From Desulfovibrio sp. (GTDB lineage: Bacteria; Desulfobacterota; Desulfovibrionia; Desulfovibrionales; Desulfovibrionaceae), in contig JAIWOE010000032.1 of assembly GCA_020217165.1 (NCBI GenBank), positions 1-13,058 on the forward strand: a stretch of 13,058 nt of DNA, given 5' to 3'. Of this stretch, positions 1 to 6,635 are shown piece after piece; the first letter of the stretch is position 1; the number at the start of each line of letters is the position of its first letter. Position numbers and translations under genes: made by a program. A model generated the notes under the pieces. It ran no database searches and was not told where the DNA came from. It saw nothing but the letters and a program-made list of their open reading frames with translations.

Positions 1-209
1 TTGTCATCAAAACCATGGGGGATTTGTTCGAGGGACGCCTGGCCGGGGTGGACTGCAACACCCTGCGCCGACGCCTGGTGGTGCTGGGCCGGCTGCTGGC
101 CACCACCCGGCTCATGGACATGGTGCTGGACACGCCCGAGCAGGCCCAGGCCCAGGCCCGGGACTTCCTGAACAGCCTGGACTCCCTAGCCCCCACGCAG
201 GAGCAATGA
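1..209 (+). CDS. Unrecognised protein, C-terminal part only
   Basis: This is the 3' end of a gene whose start lies left of the window; the frame is already open at base 3 and ends at a TGA at 207-209. The visible 69 residues are mostly helical and mildly hydrophobic, with an Arg-rich stretch (LRRRL), a short Ala-Gln run (QAQAQA) encoded by tandem CAGGCC-type repeats, and one Cys. No domain is recognisable. An ATG at 15 could start a 64-residue protein, but the reading frame continues upstream of it and no ribosome binding site precedes it, so truncation by the window edge is more likely. Its stop overlaps the start of the next gene (ATGA), so the two are probably co-transcribed and translationally coupled. 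Function unknown. Confidence 0.6.
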   Translation, partial: VIKTMGDLFEGRLAGVDCNTLRRRLVVLGRLLATTRLMDMVLDTPEQAQAQARDFLNSLDSLAPTQEQ

Positions 210-1288
210 CGGTGCCACCGCGGGAATCCTCCCTGGTGTGGGTCTCGGACCAGCTGGCCGTGGGCGCGGCGCCCCTCTCCTATGCCCAGCTGGCCCGGCT
301 GCACGACGAGGGCATTTCCGCCATCCTCAATTTGTGCGGGGAGTTCTGCGACCTCCACGACATCGAACGCGACCACGGCTTCGAGGTCCATCACCTCCCC
401 ATCCCCGACGAGGAAGCCCCGGACATGACCGCCCTGGAGCAGGCCCTCTCCTGGCTGGATGAGGCCATCTATCTGGGAAAAAAGGTCTATATCCATTGCC
501 GCCACGGCATCGGCCGCACGGGCACCGTGCTCAACGCCTACCTGCTGCGCCGCGGCCTGGGCTACAAGATGGCCGACCGCGTGCTGGCTAAGCTGCGCAG
601 CAAGCCCACCAACTTCTGCCAGTGGCGGACCGTCAAACGCTACGGCAAGGCCGCCGGCAAGCTGACCATCCGGGAGCCGCGCCTGGAATTCAAGCGGCTG
701 GTGGACCTGCATCCCTTCATTCACGATTACGAAACACTCGCCGCAGAGGCCGAGGCTGCCATCGCCGCCGCCTGCCCCGGCCTGCCCCGCTGCGGCCGCG
801 AGCATGCCCGGTGCTGCAATCGGCCGGTGCAGCTGACATTCATCGAGGCGGTGGATCTGGCCACCATCATCAACCAGGAACTGACCAGCGAAAAACGCCA
901 GGCCCTCATCGAGCGCGCCACCCAGGCCTCCCGCCAGGAACGAATCATGCGGCAGGCCCAGGCCCAGGCCCAGGAACTGCAAGGCGCCCAGGGGGAAAGC
1001 TGCCTGGCGGACATGGCCTTCGCCTGCCCCCTGCTGGAAAACGGCCGCTGCCTGCTTTTCTACATGCGGCCCCTGCAGTGCCGTACCTATGGCATGCCCG
1101 CCCACGCCGCCGAGGCCCTCTGGCGGCGCATTTCCCCCACCCTGGCCCAGCTCTCCAGCCAGACCTTTCTGGCCCTGTCCGGCTCGTTTCTCCCGGAATC
1201 GCCCCTGACCTTTTCCATTGCGGAAGTGGTCTCGGGCCGGTACGTCCAGCGATTCTTCCACCAGCTCCGCCTGGCCATGCAGGGCTAA
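206..1288 (+). CDS. Dual-specificity-type phosphatase fused to YkgJ-like cysteine-cluster domain
   Basis: A 360-residue cytoplasmic protein with no signal peptide or membrane helix. Residues about 10-150 form a cysteine-dependent phosphatase domain. The signature HCRHGIGRTGT gives nucleophile Cys98 and phosphate-binding Arg104, and the acidic loop at 67-73 (PDEEAPD) can supply the general acid. Residues about 190-296 resemble the YkgJ/CxxCxxCC family, thought to chelate zinc or iron: Cys190, Cys196, Cys203-Cys204, then Cys274, Cys282 and Cys292 within CPLL..GRC and RPLQCRTY. An Ala-Gln linker (about 251-258) lies between the two cysteine groups. The substrate cannot be predicted; phosphotyrosine, phosphoserine/threonine or phospholipid are all possible. 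The ATG at 206 overlaps the upstream stop, but the AGGAG at 199-203 is only two bases from it. A GTG at 212 (third codon) lies eight bases from that AGGAG and may be the real start. Fold assignments are strong; the role is unknown. Confidence 0.9.
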   Translation: MTVPPRESSLVWVSDQLAVGAAPLSYAQLARLHDEGISAILNLCGEFCDLHDIERDHGFEVHHLPIPDEEAPDMTALEQALSWLDEAIYLGKKVYIHCRHGIGRTGTVLNAYLLRRGLGYKMADRVLAKLRSKPTNFCQWRTVKRYGKAAGKLTIREPRLEFKRLVDLHPFIHDYETLAAEAEAAIAAACPGLPRCGREHARCCNRPVQLTFIEAVDLATIINQELTSEKRQALIERATQASRQERIMRQAQAQAQELQGAQGESCLADMAFACPLLENGRCLLFYMRPLQCRTYGMPAHAAEALWRRISPTLAQLSSQTFLALSGSFLPESPLTFSIAEVVSGRYVQRFFHQLRLAMQG

Positions 1289-1351
1289 GGCAGCATCCTC
1301 CTCGCACGTGTTCCCCGCCTCGCAGCGCCATGTGTTTCCAGAGCTCCCTGC

Positions 1352-2518
1352 TCACGCCCCCCGCAGGGCTTCCACAATGGACAACCGCGCCGCCCGCACC
1401 GCCGGCAACAACCCGCCGACCGCCCCCATGCACGCCGCAAACCCTAGACACAGGCTGGCAATGCCCGGGGTGAGGCGGAAGGTGAAGGCCAGTTCCGAGA
1501 AGGTCTGGAAATTGGTGGTGGAAAAGGTGAACTGCGTGAGCAGGGAGGCCGCCAGCAGGCCTGCGGCCCCGCCCAGCAGCCCCAGCAGCAGGGCCTCCAG
1601 CAGAAAGGCCAGTAGAATCTCCCCCCGTCCGAATCCCAGTGCCCGCAGGGCGCCGATCTCCGCAATGCGCGTGGCCACGGCGGAATACATGGTGATCATG
1701 GCCCCGATCATCGCCCCCACGGAGAAAATAACCGTGAGGGACACCCCCAGCACCCGCAAAAAGGTGGCCATCATTTCGGACTGTTTTTCGTAGAAGGCCG
1801 TCTCACGGAATACATCCACCTGCAGGCGGGGATCTGCGGCCAGGCGGGCCTGCAGCGAATCCAGCGCGGCATCGTCCCGAAGCCGCAGCACCACCGTGGA
1901 AAAAGCCTGCCGCCGGAAGGCCTGCATGAGCACCTCCACATCCCCCCAGACCTCCGACCCGAAGCCAGAGCCGGCCGTGTCGAACACCCCCACGATGGGC
2001 CAGCGGGCCTGGGCGAACTGCAGGGCCTGCCCCACGTCCACCTCGGCAAAGCCCCGGGCCACGGCCGCGCCGATGAGCACTTCCGTGGAGCCCGGCCGCG
2101 GCAGCCGGCCCCGCACCAACCGGAAGGACGACCGCAGTCCCAGGGATGCCGCCTCCACCCCGCGCACGGGCACGTTGGCGATGGTGGCCTTGCCCTTCTT
2201 GGGCAGGCCGATGAGCACCAGCAGTTCCCGGGCCACCAGGGGCAGGCCGTCCTGCCCGGGGGCGATTTCCGGACTGGTCTGCACGATCCCCGCGGCCCAG
2301 CGCTCGATACCGCTCTGGACCTCGGTTTCCGATCCCTTGCGCAGGAGAATGGCATTGTGGGGCGAACCCGTGGCCACCAGCGTCTGCCGCAGACCCTCGG
2401 CCAGCATCAGGGTGGCGGCAAACACGAACACTACCAGTGCCATGCCCCCGGCGGTGAGGGCCGTGGTCAGCCGGCGGCGGGCCAGGTTGCGCCAGGAATA
2501 GGACAGGGGGACGGCCAT
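1352..2518 (-). CDS. FtsX/MacB-type ABC transporter permease (second permease)
   Basis: A 388-residue inner-membrane permease of the MacB/LolC/FtsX class. Membrane segments fall at about 20-40, 253-277, 300-325 and 352-373. A large periplasmic domain (about 41-250) lies between helices one and two, the usual arrangement for this family. After helix two, the sequence RIAEIGALRALGF (284-296) is the family's cytoplasmic coupling segment that contacts the ATPase, and the protein ends in the typical LSIVEALRGA. The start is firm: the ATG shares one base with the stop of the upstream permease (TGATG) and has a GGAGG eight bases ahead. It is the last gene of the operon. It is clearly different in sequence from its partner permease, so the transporter is probably a heterodimer. 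In this family such permeases transmit ATP-driven movement to the periplasm instead of carrying substrate through the membrane core; the substrate here is unknown. Confidence 0.92.
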   Translation of the reverse strand: MAVPLSYSWRNLARRRLTTALTAGGMALVVFVFAATLMLAEGLRQTLVATGSPHNAILLRKGSETEVQSGIERWAAGIVQTSPEIAPGQDGLPLVARELLVLIGLPKKGKATIANVPVRGVEAASLGLRSSFRLVRGRLPRPGSTEVLIGAAVARGFAEVDVGQALQFAQARWPIVGVFDTAGSGFGSEVWGDVEVLMQAFRRQAFSTVVLRLRDDAALDSLQARLAADPRLQVDVFRETAFYEKQSEMMATFLRVLGVSLTVIFSVGAMIGAMITMYSAVATRIAEIGALRALGFGRGEILLAFLLEALLLGLLGGAAGLLAASLLTQFTFSTTNFQTFSELAFTFRLTPGIASLCLGFAACMGAVGGLLPAVRAARLSIVEALRGA

Positions 2519-3675
2519 CAGCCCAGCCTCCGCAAGCCCTCGGCAATGCGCAGCCTGGCGGCCGAGATGGCCGGGAACAGCCCGGCCAGCAGGCCCACCC
2601 CCAAGCCCAGCACCGCCCCCAACTGGAACGTCAGGACCTTCACTTCCACAAACGGGAAATAATCCGACAGAAAATGCCCGAAGGCCCGCGCTCCCGGCGG
2701 AATGCCGGCCAGGCCCAGGCCCGTGCCGGCCAGGGCCAGCACCAGCGATTCCCCCACGATGAGCAGCCCGATGGTGCCACCGCCAAAGCCCACGGTCTTC
2801 ATGGCCGCATACTCCGCCGTGCGCTCCCGGGCGCTCATGGCCATGGTGTTGGCGGCCACGGCCAGGATGATGACGATGACCACGTAAGACACGATGCGGA
2901 TGGCCACCAGAATGGCCTCGCTCATGGCCAGGAATCCCTGGGTGAAGGCCTTTTCCGTCTCGGTGAGGGTTTCGGCCCGGGAATTCTTGAACAGGGCGTC
3001 GATGGCCCGGGCCGTCTCGGCGGCGCGGGTCTCGTCCCGGATCTGGATCATGTAGAACCCCACCTCTCCGGCCCGGGAGGACTGCTGGCGCTGCATGGTC
3101 TCGTCCAGGTACGCCCAGTGAAAGAGCAACTGCGTCTCGTCCACGGTGTTGTGCGCGCCTTCGTACACCGCACGGATGGTCAGGGGCCAGTCGCCGGGGT
3201 AGATGGTGCCGCGCAGGGTGATGGTGTCCCCCAGCTTCCAGCCAAAGCGTTCCATGAGTTTGCGGCCCGCCAGGGCGCCCTTGCGGTCCTTGAGAAAGGC
3301 CAGTCGCTGCTCCTCGGGCACGAGAAACTCCGGATAGATGGCCAGGTAGCTGGCCGGCTCCACGCAGAAGTTGGCAAAAAAATTCTTCTCGTCCACATAG
3401 ATGCCGCCAAACCAGTTGCCGTAGGACACGGCGCTGACGTTCTCGACATTGCGGATCTTGTCCCGCTGGGAAAGCGGCAGGGGGAACACCAGGCTGATGG
3501 CGTTGCGGGTGACCAGCCGGTTGGCCGCGGCAGCCTCCACGCCGGCGTGCCAGGTATCGATGACCGTGCGCAGCAGCCCGAAGGCCAGGATGGCCACGGC
3601 CACGCCGGCCACGGTGAGCGCGGCGCGCAGCCGGTGACGAAAGGCGTTACGGACCAGGAGTTTGAGGAGCAGCAT
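2518..3675 (-). CDS. FtsX/MacB-type ABC transporter permease (first permease)
   Basis: A 385-residue inner-membrane permease with the MacB/FtsX plan: membrane helices at about 18-38, 255-278, 301-323 and 350-372, with a periplasmic domain of some 215 residues after helix one. The coupling segment [14 protein letters not shown] (284-297) follows helix two, and the C-terminus ([13 protein letters not shown]) is typical. The reading frame is open further upstream, but the ATG at 3675 is chosen because it begins the expected [20 protein letters not shown] N-terminus and is preceded by AGGGAGG. The upstream extension would be an Arg/Pro-rich out-of-frame copy of the ATPase tail. With this start the gene overlaps the end of the ATPase gene by 29 bases, and its stop overlaps the next start, so the permeases are translationally coupled. 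It should pair with the second permease and the ATPase; substrate unknown. Confidence 0.9.
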   Translation of the reverse strand: MLLLKLLVRNAFRHRLRAALTVAGVAVAILAFGLLRTVIDTWHAGVEAAAANRLVTRNAISLVFPLPLSQRDKIRNVENVSAVSYGNWFGGIYVDEKNFFANFCVEPASYLAIYPEFLVPEEQRLAFLKDRKGALAGRKLMERFGWKLGDTITLRGTIYPGDWPLTIRAVYEGAHNTVDETQLLFHWAYLDETMQRQQSSRAGEVGFYMIQIRDETRAAETARAIDALFKNSRAETLTETEKAFTQGFLAMSEAILVAIRIVSYVVIVIILAVAANTMAMSARERTAEYAAMKTVGFGGGTIGLLIVGESLVLALAGTGLGLAGIPPGARAFGHFLSDYFPFVEVKVLTFQLGAVLGLGVGLLAGLFPAISAARLRIAEGLRRLG

Positions 3676-4393
3676 GGGGCTCCGCCTCCCTGGCCCCGGC
3701 CCGGGCGGCAGCGGTATCGGCCCACAGCTCGCCCTTGTCCAGATGGATGAGCTTGCGGGCGCGCTCCGCGGCCTTGGGATCATGGGTGACCATGACGATG
3801 GTCTTGCCCAGCTCCGCATTCAGCCGTTCCATGAGGGTCAGCACCTCCTCGGCGGACGCGCGGTCCAGGTCCCCGGTGGGTTCGTCGGCCACCAGCAGAT
3901 CAGGATCCGCCACCACGGCCCGGGCAATGGCCACGCGCTGCTGCTGCCCCCCGGAGAGCTGGCCGGGATAATGATCCAGCCGGTCGGCCAGGCCTACGGC
4001 GGCCAGGGCCGCCACGGCGTGGTCGCGTCGCTCCCGGGCGGACAGGTCCGTGAGCAGCAGGGGCAACTCCACATTTTCCTGGGCCGTGAGCACGGGAATG
4101 AGGTTGTAAAACTGAAAGATGAAGCCCACGTGCTGCGAGCGCCAGGCCGCCAGCTCGGATTCCGTGAGCTGCGTCAGGTCCTCGCCGCGAAAAAGAATCT
4201 CCCCGGCGTCGGCCTGGTCGATGCCGGCAATGCAATTGAGCAGCGTGGATTTGCCCGAGCCCGAGGGGCCCATGAGGGCCAGGAAATCCCCGGGCATGAT
4301 GTCCAGGGTGATGTCCGTGAGCACCGGGATATCCTGTTCGCCGCGACGGTATTGCTTGGCCAGGTTGCGGATGCGCAGCAGGGGCTCCTGCAT
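3647..4393 (-). CDS. ABC transporter ATPase, LolD/MacB type
   Basis: A 248-residue cytoplasmic nucleotide-binding subunit with every catalytic motif intact: Walker [10 protein letters not shown] (42-50), Q-loop Gln94, signature LSGGQ (146-150), Walker B LLVADEP (166-172) with catalytic Glu171, D-loop at 174-177 and switch His204 (VTHD). The [16 protein letters not shown] segment after the Q-loop is characteristic of the LolD/MacB/DevA class, which works with FtsX-like permeases. The last 25 or so residues are Ala/Pro-rich and lie past the ATPase fold; the first permease starts inside them. The ATG is two bases after the adaptor stop and has AGGAAG seven bases upstream, within the end of the adaptor gene. 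It energises the exporter encoded by the surrounding genes. Confidence 0.96.
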   Translation of the reverse strand: MQEPLLRIRNLAKQYRRGEQDIPVLTDITLDIMPGDFLALMGPSGSGKSTLLNCIAGIDQADAGEILFRGEDLTQLTESELAAWRSQHVGFIFQFYNLIPVLTAQENVELPLLLTDLSARERRDHAVAALAAVGLADRLDHYPGQLSGGQQQRVAIARAVVADPDLLVADEPTGDLDRASAEEVLTLMERLNAELGKTIVMVTHDPKAAERARKLIHLDKGELWADTAAARAGAREAEPHAAPQTPGP

Positions 4394-4395
4394 GA

Positions 4396-5631
4396 TCAGT
4401 CTTCCTGCACGCGGACGCGCATGCCAGGGGCCAGCTCCGCCCCGGGAGACAGCACCACCCGCTGCCCCGCGGTCAGATCTCCGGTGACGGCAGCCATTTC
4501 CCCAAGGGTTTCCTGTGCCTGCACGGCAACCTGCTCCAGGGTGCCGTTGGCATATCGCAGCACGTGGGCCCTCCCCAGCAGGGCCTCCGCCGGCACCGTC
4601 AGGCGGGGCGCCTCCTCGCCGGGGGCCAGGGGACGGGAAAGGAAGGTCACACGCACGCTCATGTCCGGCAGCACGCGGGGGTCCAGGTCGGCAAAGCGGA
4701 CCTTGACCAGGATGGTGGCCTTGGTGCGGTCCGCCGTGGGAACAATCATGTGCACCGTGCCGGGAAAGCGTTCGCCGGGCAGGGCGTCCAGCTCAATCTC
4801 GCAGGGCATGCCCGGGCTCACCTTGCCGATCTGGGATTCGCTCACGTCCACCTCGGCCTGCAGGGAGGCCAGATCCGCCAGGGTGACCACCGAGGCCCGG
4901 GCGTTGGCCGCCGCCCCCAGGGGGGTGAGAATATCTCCCACGTCGGCATTCTTGGTGAGCACCACGGCATCAAAGGGCGCCCGCAGGGTGGCGTAGCCCA
5001 GTTCCACGCGGGCGCGCTCCGCGGCAGCCTGCGCGGCCATGACCTGCCGGGTGACCTGATGGATGGCTGCCCGTCGCACGTCGCGGCGGGTCTCGGCGGC
5101 GTCGTACTCAGACTGGGCAATGACCCCGGCACGCACCAGGGCCCGCAGACGGGTTTCCTGGCGTTCGGCGTCCAACAACTCGGCCTCCAGCTCCTTCAGG
5201 CGGGCTTCGGCGGCCACCACTTCGGCCAGGGCCGTGGCGTGGGCGGCGGCCAGATCCTCGGCTTCCAGGCGAGCCAGCACCTCGCCCTGGCGCACGTGTT
5301 GGCCCTCTTCCACTCCAAGCCAGACGAGCTGGGAGGTGATTTTGGCGGCCACGGAGGACTTGCGGTCCGCCACCATATACCCGCTGGCCGTGAGGATGGC
5401 CAAGCCCTGGGAGGGATACGTCAGGGCCACGGCCCCCAGGCGCACCAGGGGCGGCCGGGGCCAGAACCACCAGGCCAGGCCCGCGGTCAGGCAGGCCAGC
5501 AGGAACAGCAGCCCCCAAGGCACACGACGGCGACGACGCGGCCCCCGGCCATCGCGCTGGATGCGCAGGGAGGCGAGATTCTGGGCGGCAGATCCCGGTG
5601 CAGGAGCCGGGGCTGTGCTGGATGCAGTCAT
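4396..5631 (-). CDS. HlyD/MacA-type periplasmic adaptor of ABC exporter
   Basis: A 411-residue membrane-fusion protein. An Arg-rich cytoplasmic stretch (about 29-37, PRRRRR) precedes one membrane anchor (39-57). Then come the first lipoyl half-motif (about 92-125, VAAKITSQLVWLGVEEGQ), a long Ala/Glu/Arg-rich coiled-coil hairpin (about 125-210), the second lipoyl half (211-224, LGYATLRAPFDAVV) and a beta-barrel plus membrane-proximal domain to the end (with MPCEIELDALPG at 275-285). It would sit in the periplasm and link the two permeases to an outer-membrane channel, which is not encoded here. The ATG at 5631 is preferred; an in-frame TTG at 5688 would add 19 residues but crosses the likely control region. 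No good Shine-Dalgarno is seen before either. First gene of the four-gene operon. Confidence 0.93.
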   Translation of the reverse strand: MTASSTAPAPAPGSAAQNLASLRIQRDGRGPRRRRRVPWGLLFLLACLTAGLAWWFWPRPPLVRLGAVALTYPSQGLAILTASGYMVADRKSSVAAKITSQLVWLGVEEGQHVRQGEVLARLEAEDLAAAHATALAEVVAAEARLKELEAELLDAERQETRLRALVRAGVIAQSEYDAAETRRDVRRAAIHQVTRQVMAAQAAAERARVELGYATLRAPFDAVVLTKNADVGDILTPLGAAANARASVVTLADLASLQAEVDVSESQIGKVSPGMPCEIELDALPGERFPGTVHMIVPTADRTKATILVKVRFADLDPRVLPDMSVRVTFLSRPLAPGEEAPRLTVPAEALLGRAHVLRYANGTLEQVAVQAQETLGEMAAVTGDLTAGQRVVLSPGAELAPGMRVRVQED

Positions 5632-5666
5632 GCCGACACTGTACCAAGAATTTGTCGCGTTGCAAA

Positions 5667-5676
5667 GTACATGTAC
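5667..5676. promoter_or_regulatory. Palindrome, possible operator of the exporter operon
   Basis: The perfect 10-bp palindrome GTACATGTAC lies 36 bases upstream of the adaptor start, in the AT-richer gap between the exporter operon and the first EF-hand gene. This is a natural place for a dimeric repressor or activator site. No regulator gene is in the window, and a palindrome of this length can arise by chance, so this is a candidate only. Confidence 0.3.
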
Positions 5677-5701
5677 CGTTTCAAACAAATGTGTTGTCTC
5701 G

Positions 5702-5714
5702 CAAATGTCATTTG
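5702..5714. promoter_or_regulatory. Inverted repeat, possible operator in divergent control region
   Basis: CAAATG-T-CATTTG is a perfect 6-bp inverted repeat with a one-base centre, 33 bases before the first EF-hand ATG and 70 bases before the adaptor ATG. A further CAAATGT half-site lies at 5686-5692. Position between divergent genes suggests a regulator site; no factor can be named. Confidence 0.3.
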
Positions 5715-5747
5715 ACCCGCCTTCCGCATGCAGGGTACAAGCGCATC

Positions 5748-6041
5748 ATGGGTACAGTCATTTTCTGCGCCATGACATTGGTATTGCTGCAAGGGCAACT
5801 GCAGCAGCCCCTGGAATACCAGACCCGCGAGGCCCTGTTGCAGCACCTGGAGGCCATCAGGCATCCCCGGCCACCGGAGGCCAGGGGCGCCGGGAGCACC
5901 GGGGGCGCCGGGGGTGGGGATCCCCATGCCCGCATGGATGCGGACAAGGACGGCTGTCTGACCCGCGCCGAGTGGGAGGCCTTCATGATCCTGCACGATG
6001 AGGACTACCTGCCCTGTCACCGCGGCCCCGGCCGGCCCTGA
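5748..6041 (+). CDS. Small exported EF-hand protein, one calcium loop
   Basis: A 97-residue protein beginning with a short hydrophobic segment (about 2-15, VIFCAMTLVLL) that looks like a signal peptide or anchor. A Gly/Pro-rich middle (about 40-60) follows, then one textbook EF-hand loop at 64-75 (DADKDGCLTRAE) with Asp at positions 1, 3 and 5 and Glu at 12, followed by the helix WEAFMILHDED. It probably binds calcium in the periplasm or outside the cell. One EF-hand alone usually needs a partner to pair with; the two-loop protein next door could be one. The start is uncertain: no strong ribosome binding site precedes the ATG at 5748, and the n-region there lacks basic residues. An in-frame TTG at 5712 would add 12 residues, including Lys-Arg just before the hydrophobic core, giving a more normal signal peptide. 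Confidence 0.72.
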   Translation: MGTVIFCAMTLVLLQGQLQQPLEYQTREALLQHLEAIRHPRPPEARGAGSTGGAGGGDPHARMDADKDGCLTRAEWEAFMILHDEDYLPCHRGPGRP

Positions 6042-6048
6042 GTTTTTT
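6023..6048 (+). terminator. Possible weak intrinsic terminator
   Basis: A short GC hairpin (CGGC at 6023-6026 pairing with GCCG at 6031-6034, or GGCC at 6024-6027 with GGCC at 6034-6037) overlaps the end of the first EF-hand gene and is followed by six T residues at 6043-6048. The stem is only four pairs, so termination would be partial at best. Confidence 0.3.
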
Positions 6049-6059
6049 CAGTCGTTGCA

Positions 6060-6088
6060 TTGACCCGCCCCGGCACCCGCCTTATGGT
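6060..6088 (+). promoter_or_regulatory. Sigma70-like promoter for second EF-hand gene
   Basis: TTGACC (6060-6065, five of six consensus positions) is followed after exactly 17 bases by TATGGT (6083-6088, four of six). Transcription would start near 6095, leaving a leader of about 59 bases before the ATG at 6154. An 8-bp palindrome TTGCGCAA (6108-6115) lies in that leader. This suggests the second EF-hand gene can be expressed separately from the first. Confidence 0.45.
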
Positions 6089-6153
6089 TTCATGTGACCC
6101 TGCGTCATTGCGCAAGCCGGTCCCTCATCCACGCATCAAAGGAGCCCATAGAC

Positions 6154-6522
6154 ATGAAAACCCTGTATCTGCTCTGCTGCTTCCTGCTCCTGGCCGTCTC
6201 CCCGGCCTATGCCGGCAGCGCGCACGGCGGTTCGCACGCCGGTTCGCACGCAAGTCCCCACGGCGCCATGATGGGGTTTGAGCAGTTGGACGCCGACAAG
6301 GACGGCCGTCTTTCCCGGGAAGAATTCGGGGCCATGATGCACGGCAGCGCCCATCCCGACAACAAGGACGCCGCCTTCAAGATGATCGACGCCGACGGCG
6401 ACGGCAGCATCTCCCCCCAGGAATGGGACGCCTTCAAGGAATCCCACGCCAAAGCCATGAACAAGCACGGCCAGCCCGCCGGCAACGCGGAATGCATGGT
6501 GGACAACAAGACGACCCAGTAG
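6154..6522 (+). CDS. Exported His-rich protein with two EF-hands
   Basis: A 122-residue protein with a clear Sec signal peptide (1-20, ending SPAYA, cleavage expected before Gly21). The mature protein starts with a Gly/Ser/His-rich segment (21-37, five His) that could bind transition metals. Two canonical EF-hand loops follow: 46-57 (DADKDGRLSREE) and 79-90 (DADGDGSISPQE), both with Asp at positions 1, 3 and 5 and Glu at 12, about 33 residues apart, so they can form a normal paired calcium lobe. The start is secure: AAAGGAG at 6138-6144 lies nine bases before the ATG. The reading frame extends upstream to 6094, but that part does not encode a signal peptide and begins at the predicted transcription start. 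Likely periplasmic or extracellular; its loops resemble that of the preceding gene (DADKDG..L), so the two are probably related. No specific function can be named. Confidence 0.88.
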   Translation: MKTLYLLCCFLLLAVSPAYAGSAHGGSHAGSHASPHGAMMGFEQLDADKDGRLSREEFGAMMHGSAHPDNKDAAFKMIDADGDGSISPQEWDAFKESHAKAMNKHGQPAGNAECMVDNKTTQ

Positions 6523-6556
6523 CGTTCCCGGCATTGGGAATGATGCATTGATATTG

Positions 6557-6584
6557 CGGGGAGGATCGCGTGCGATCCTCCCCG
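6557..6584. terminator. Strong hairpin, probable bidirectional terminator
   Basis: CGGGGAGGATCGC at 6557-6569 and GCGATCCTCCCCG at 6572-6584 form a perfect 13-bp stem around a two-base centre. It lies 35 bases after the second EF-hand gene and 52 bases past the stop of the converging radical SAM-glycosyltransferase gene, so it can end both transcripts. Neither side has a long T run (TATTGCCTCTT follows on the + strand), so termination may be imperfect or rely on the stem's stability. Confidence 0.7.
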
Positions 6585-6635
6585 TATTGCCTCTTCCCTG
6601 CCATGTTGTCAGCTCGAATAGACCGTTGACGCGCA

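Noticed and set aside
3676..3819. 48-codon N-terminal extension of the first permease
   Set aside because: It lies entirely within the ATPase coding sequence, is Arg/Pro/Ser-rich, and the ATG at 3675 has a good ribosome binding site and the family N-terminus.
3662..4996. Long + strand open frame across the ATPase and adaptor genes
   Set aside because: Antisense shadow of two genes with complete catalytic or structural motifs; no start signal and biased composition.
5634..5647. Sigma54-like GG-N10-GC on the - strand before the adaptor
   Set aside because: It ends directly at the ATG, so transcription would begin inside the gene, and the match beyond GG/GC is poor.
5632..5688. TTG start giving the adaptor 19 more residues
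   Set aside because: It runs through the palindromic intergenic segment, has no good ribosome binding site, and adds residues before an already complete N-terminal anchor.
5880..5930. Gly-rich, collagen-like or mini-repeat segment in the first EF-hand gene
   Set aside because: The Gly-x-y pattern is irregular and only a few residues long; it looks like a flexible linker.
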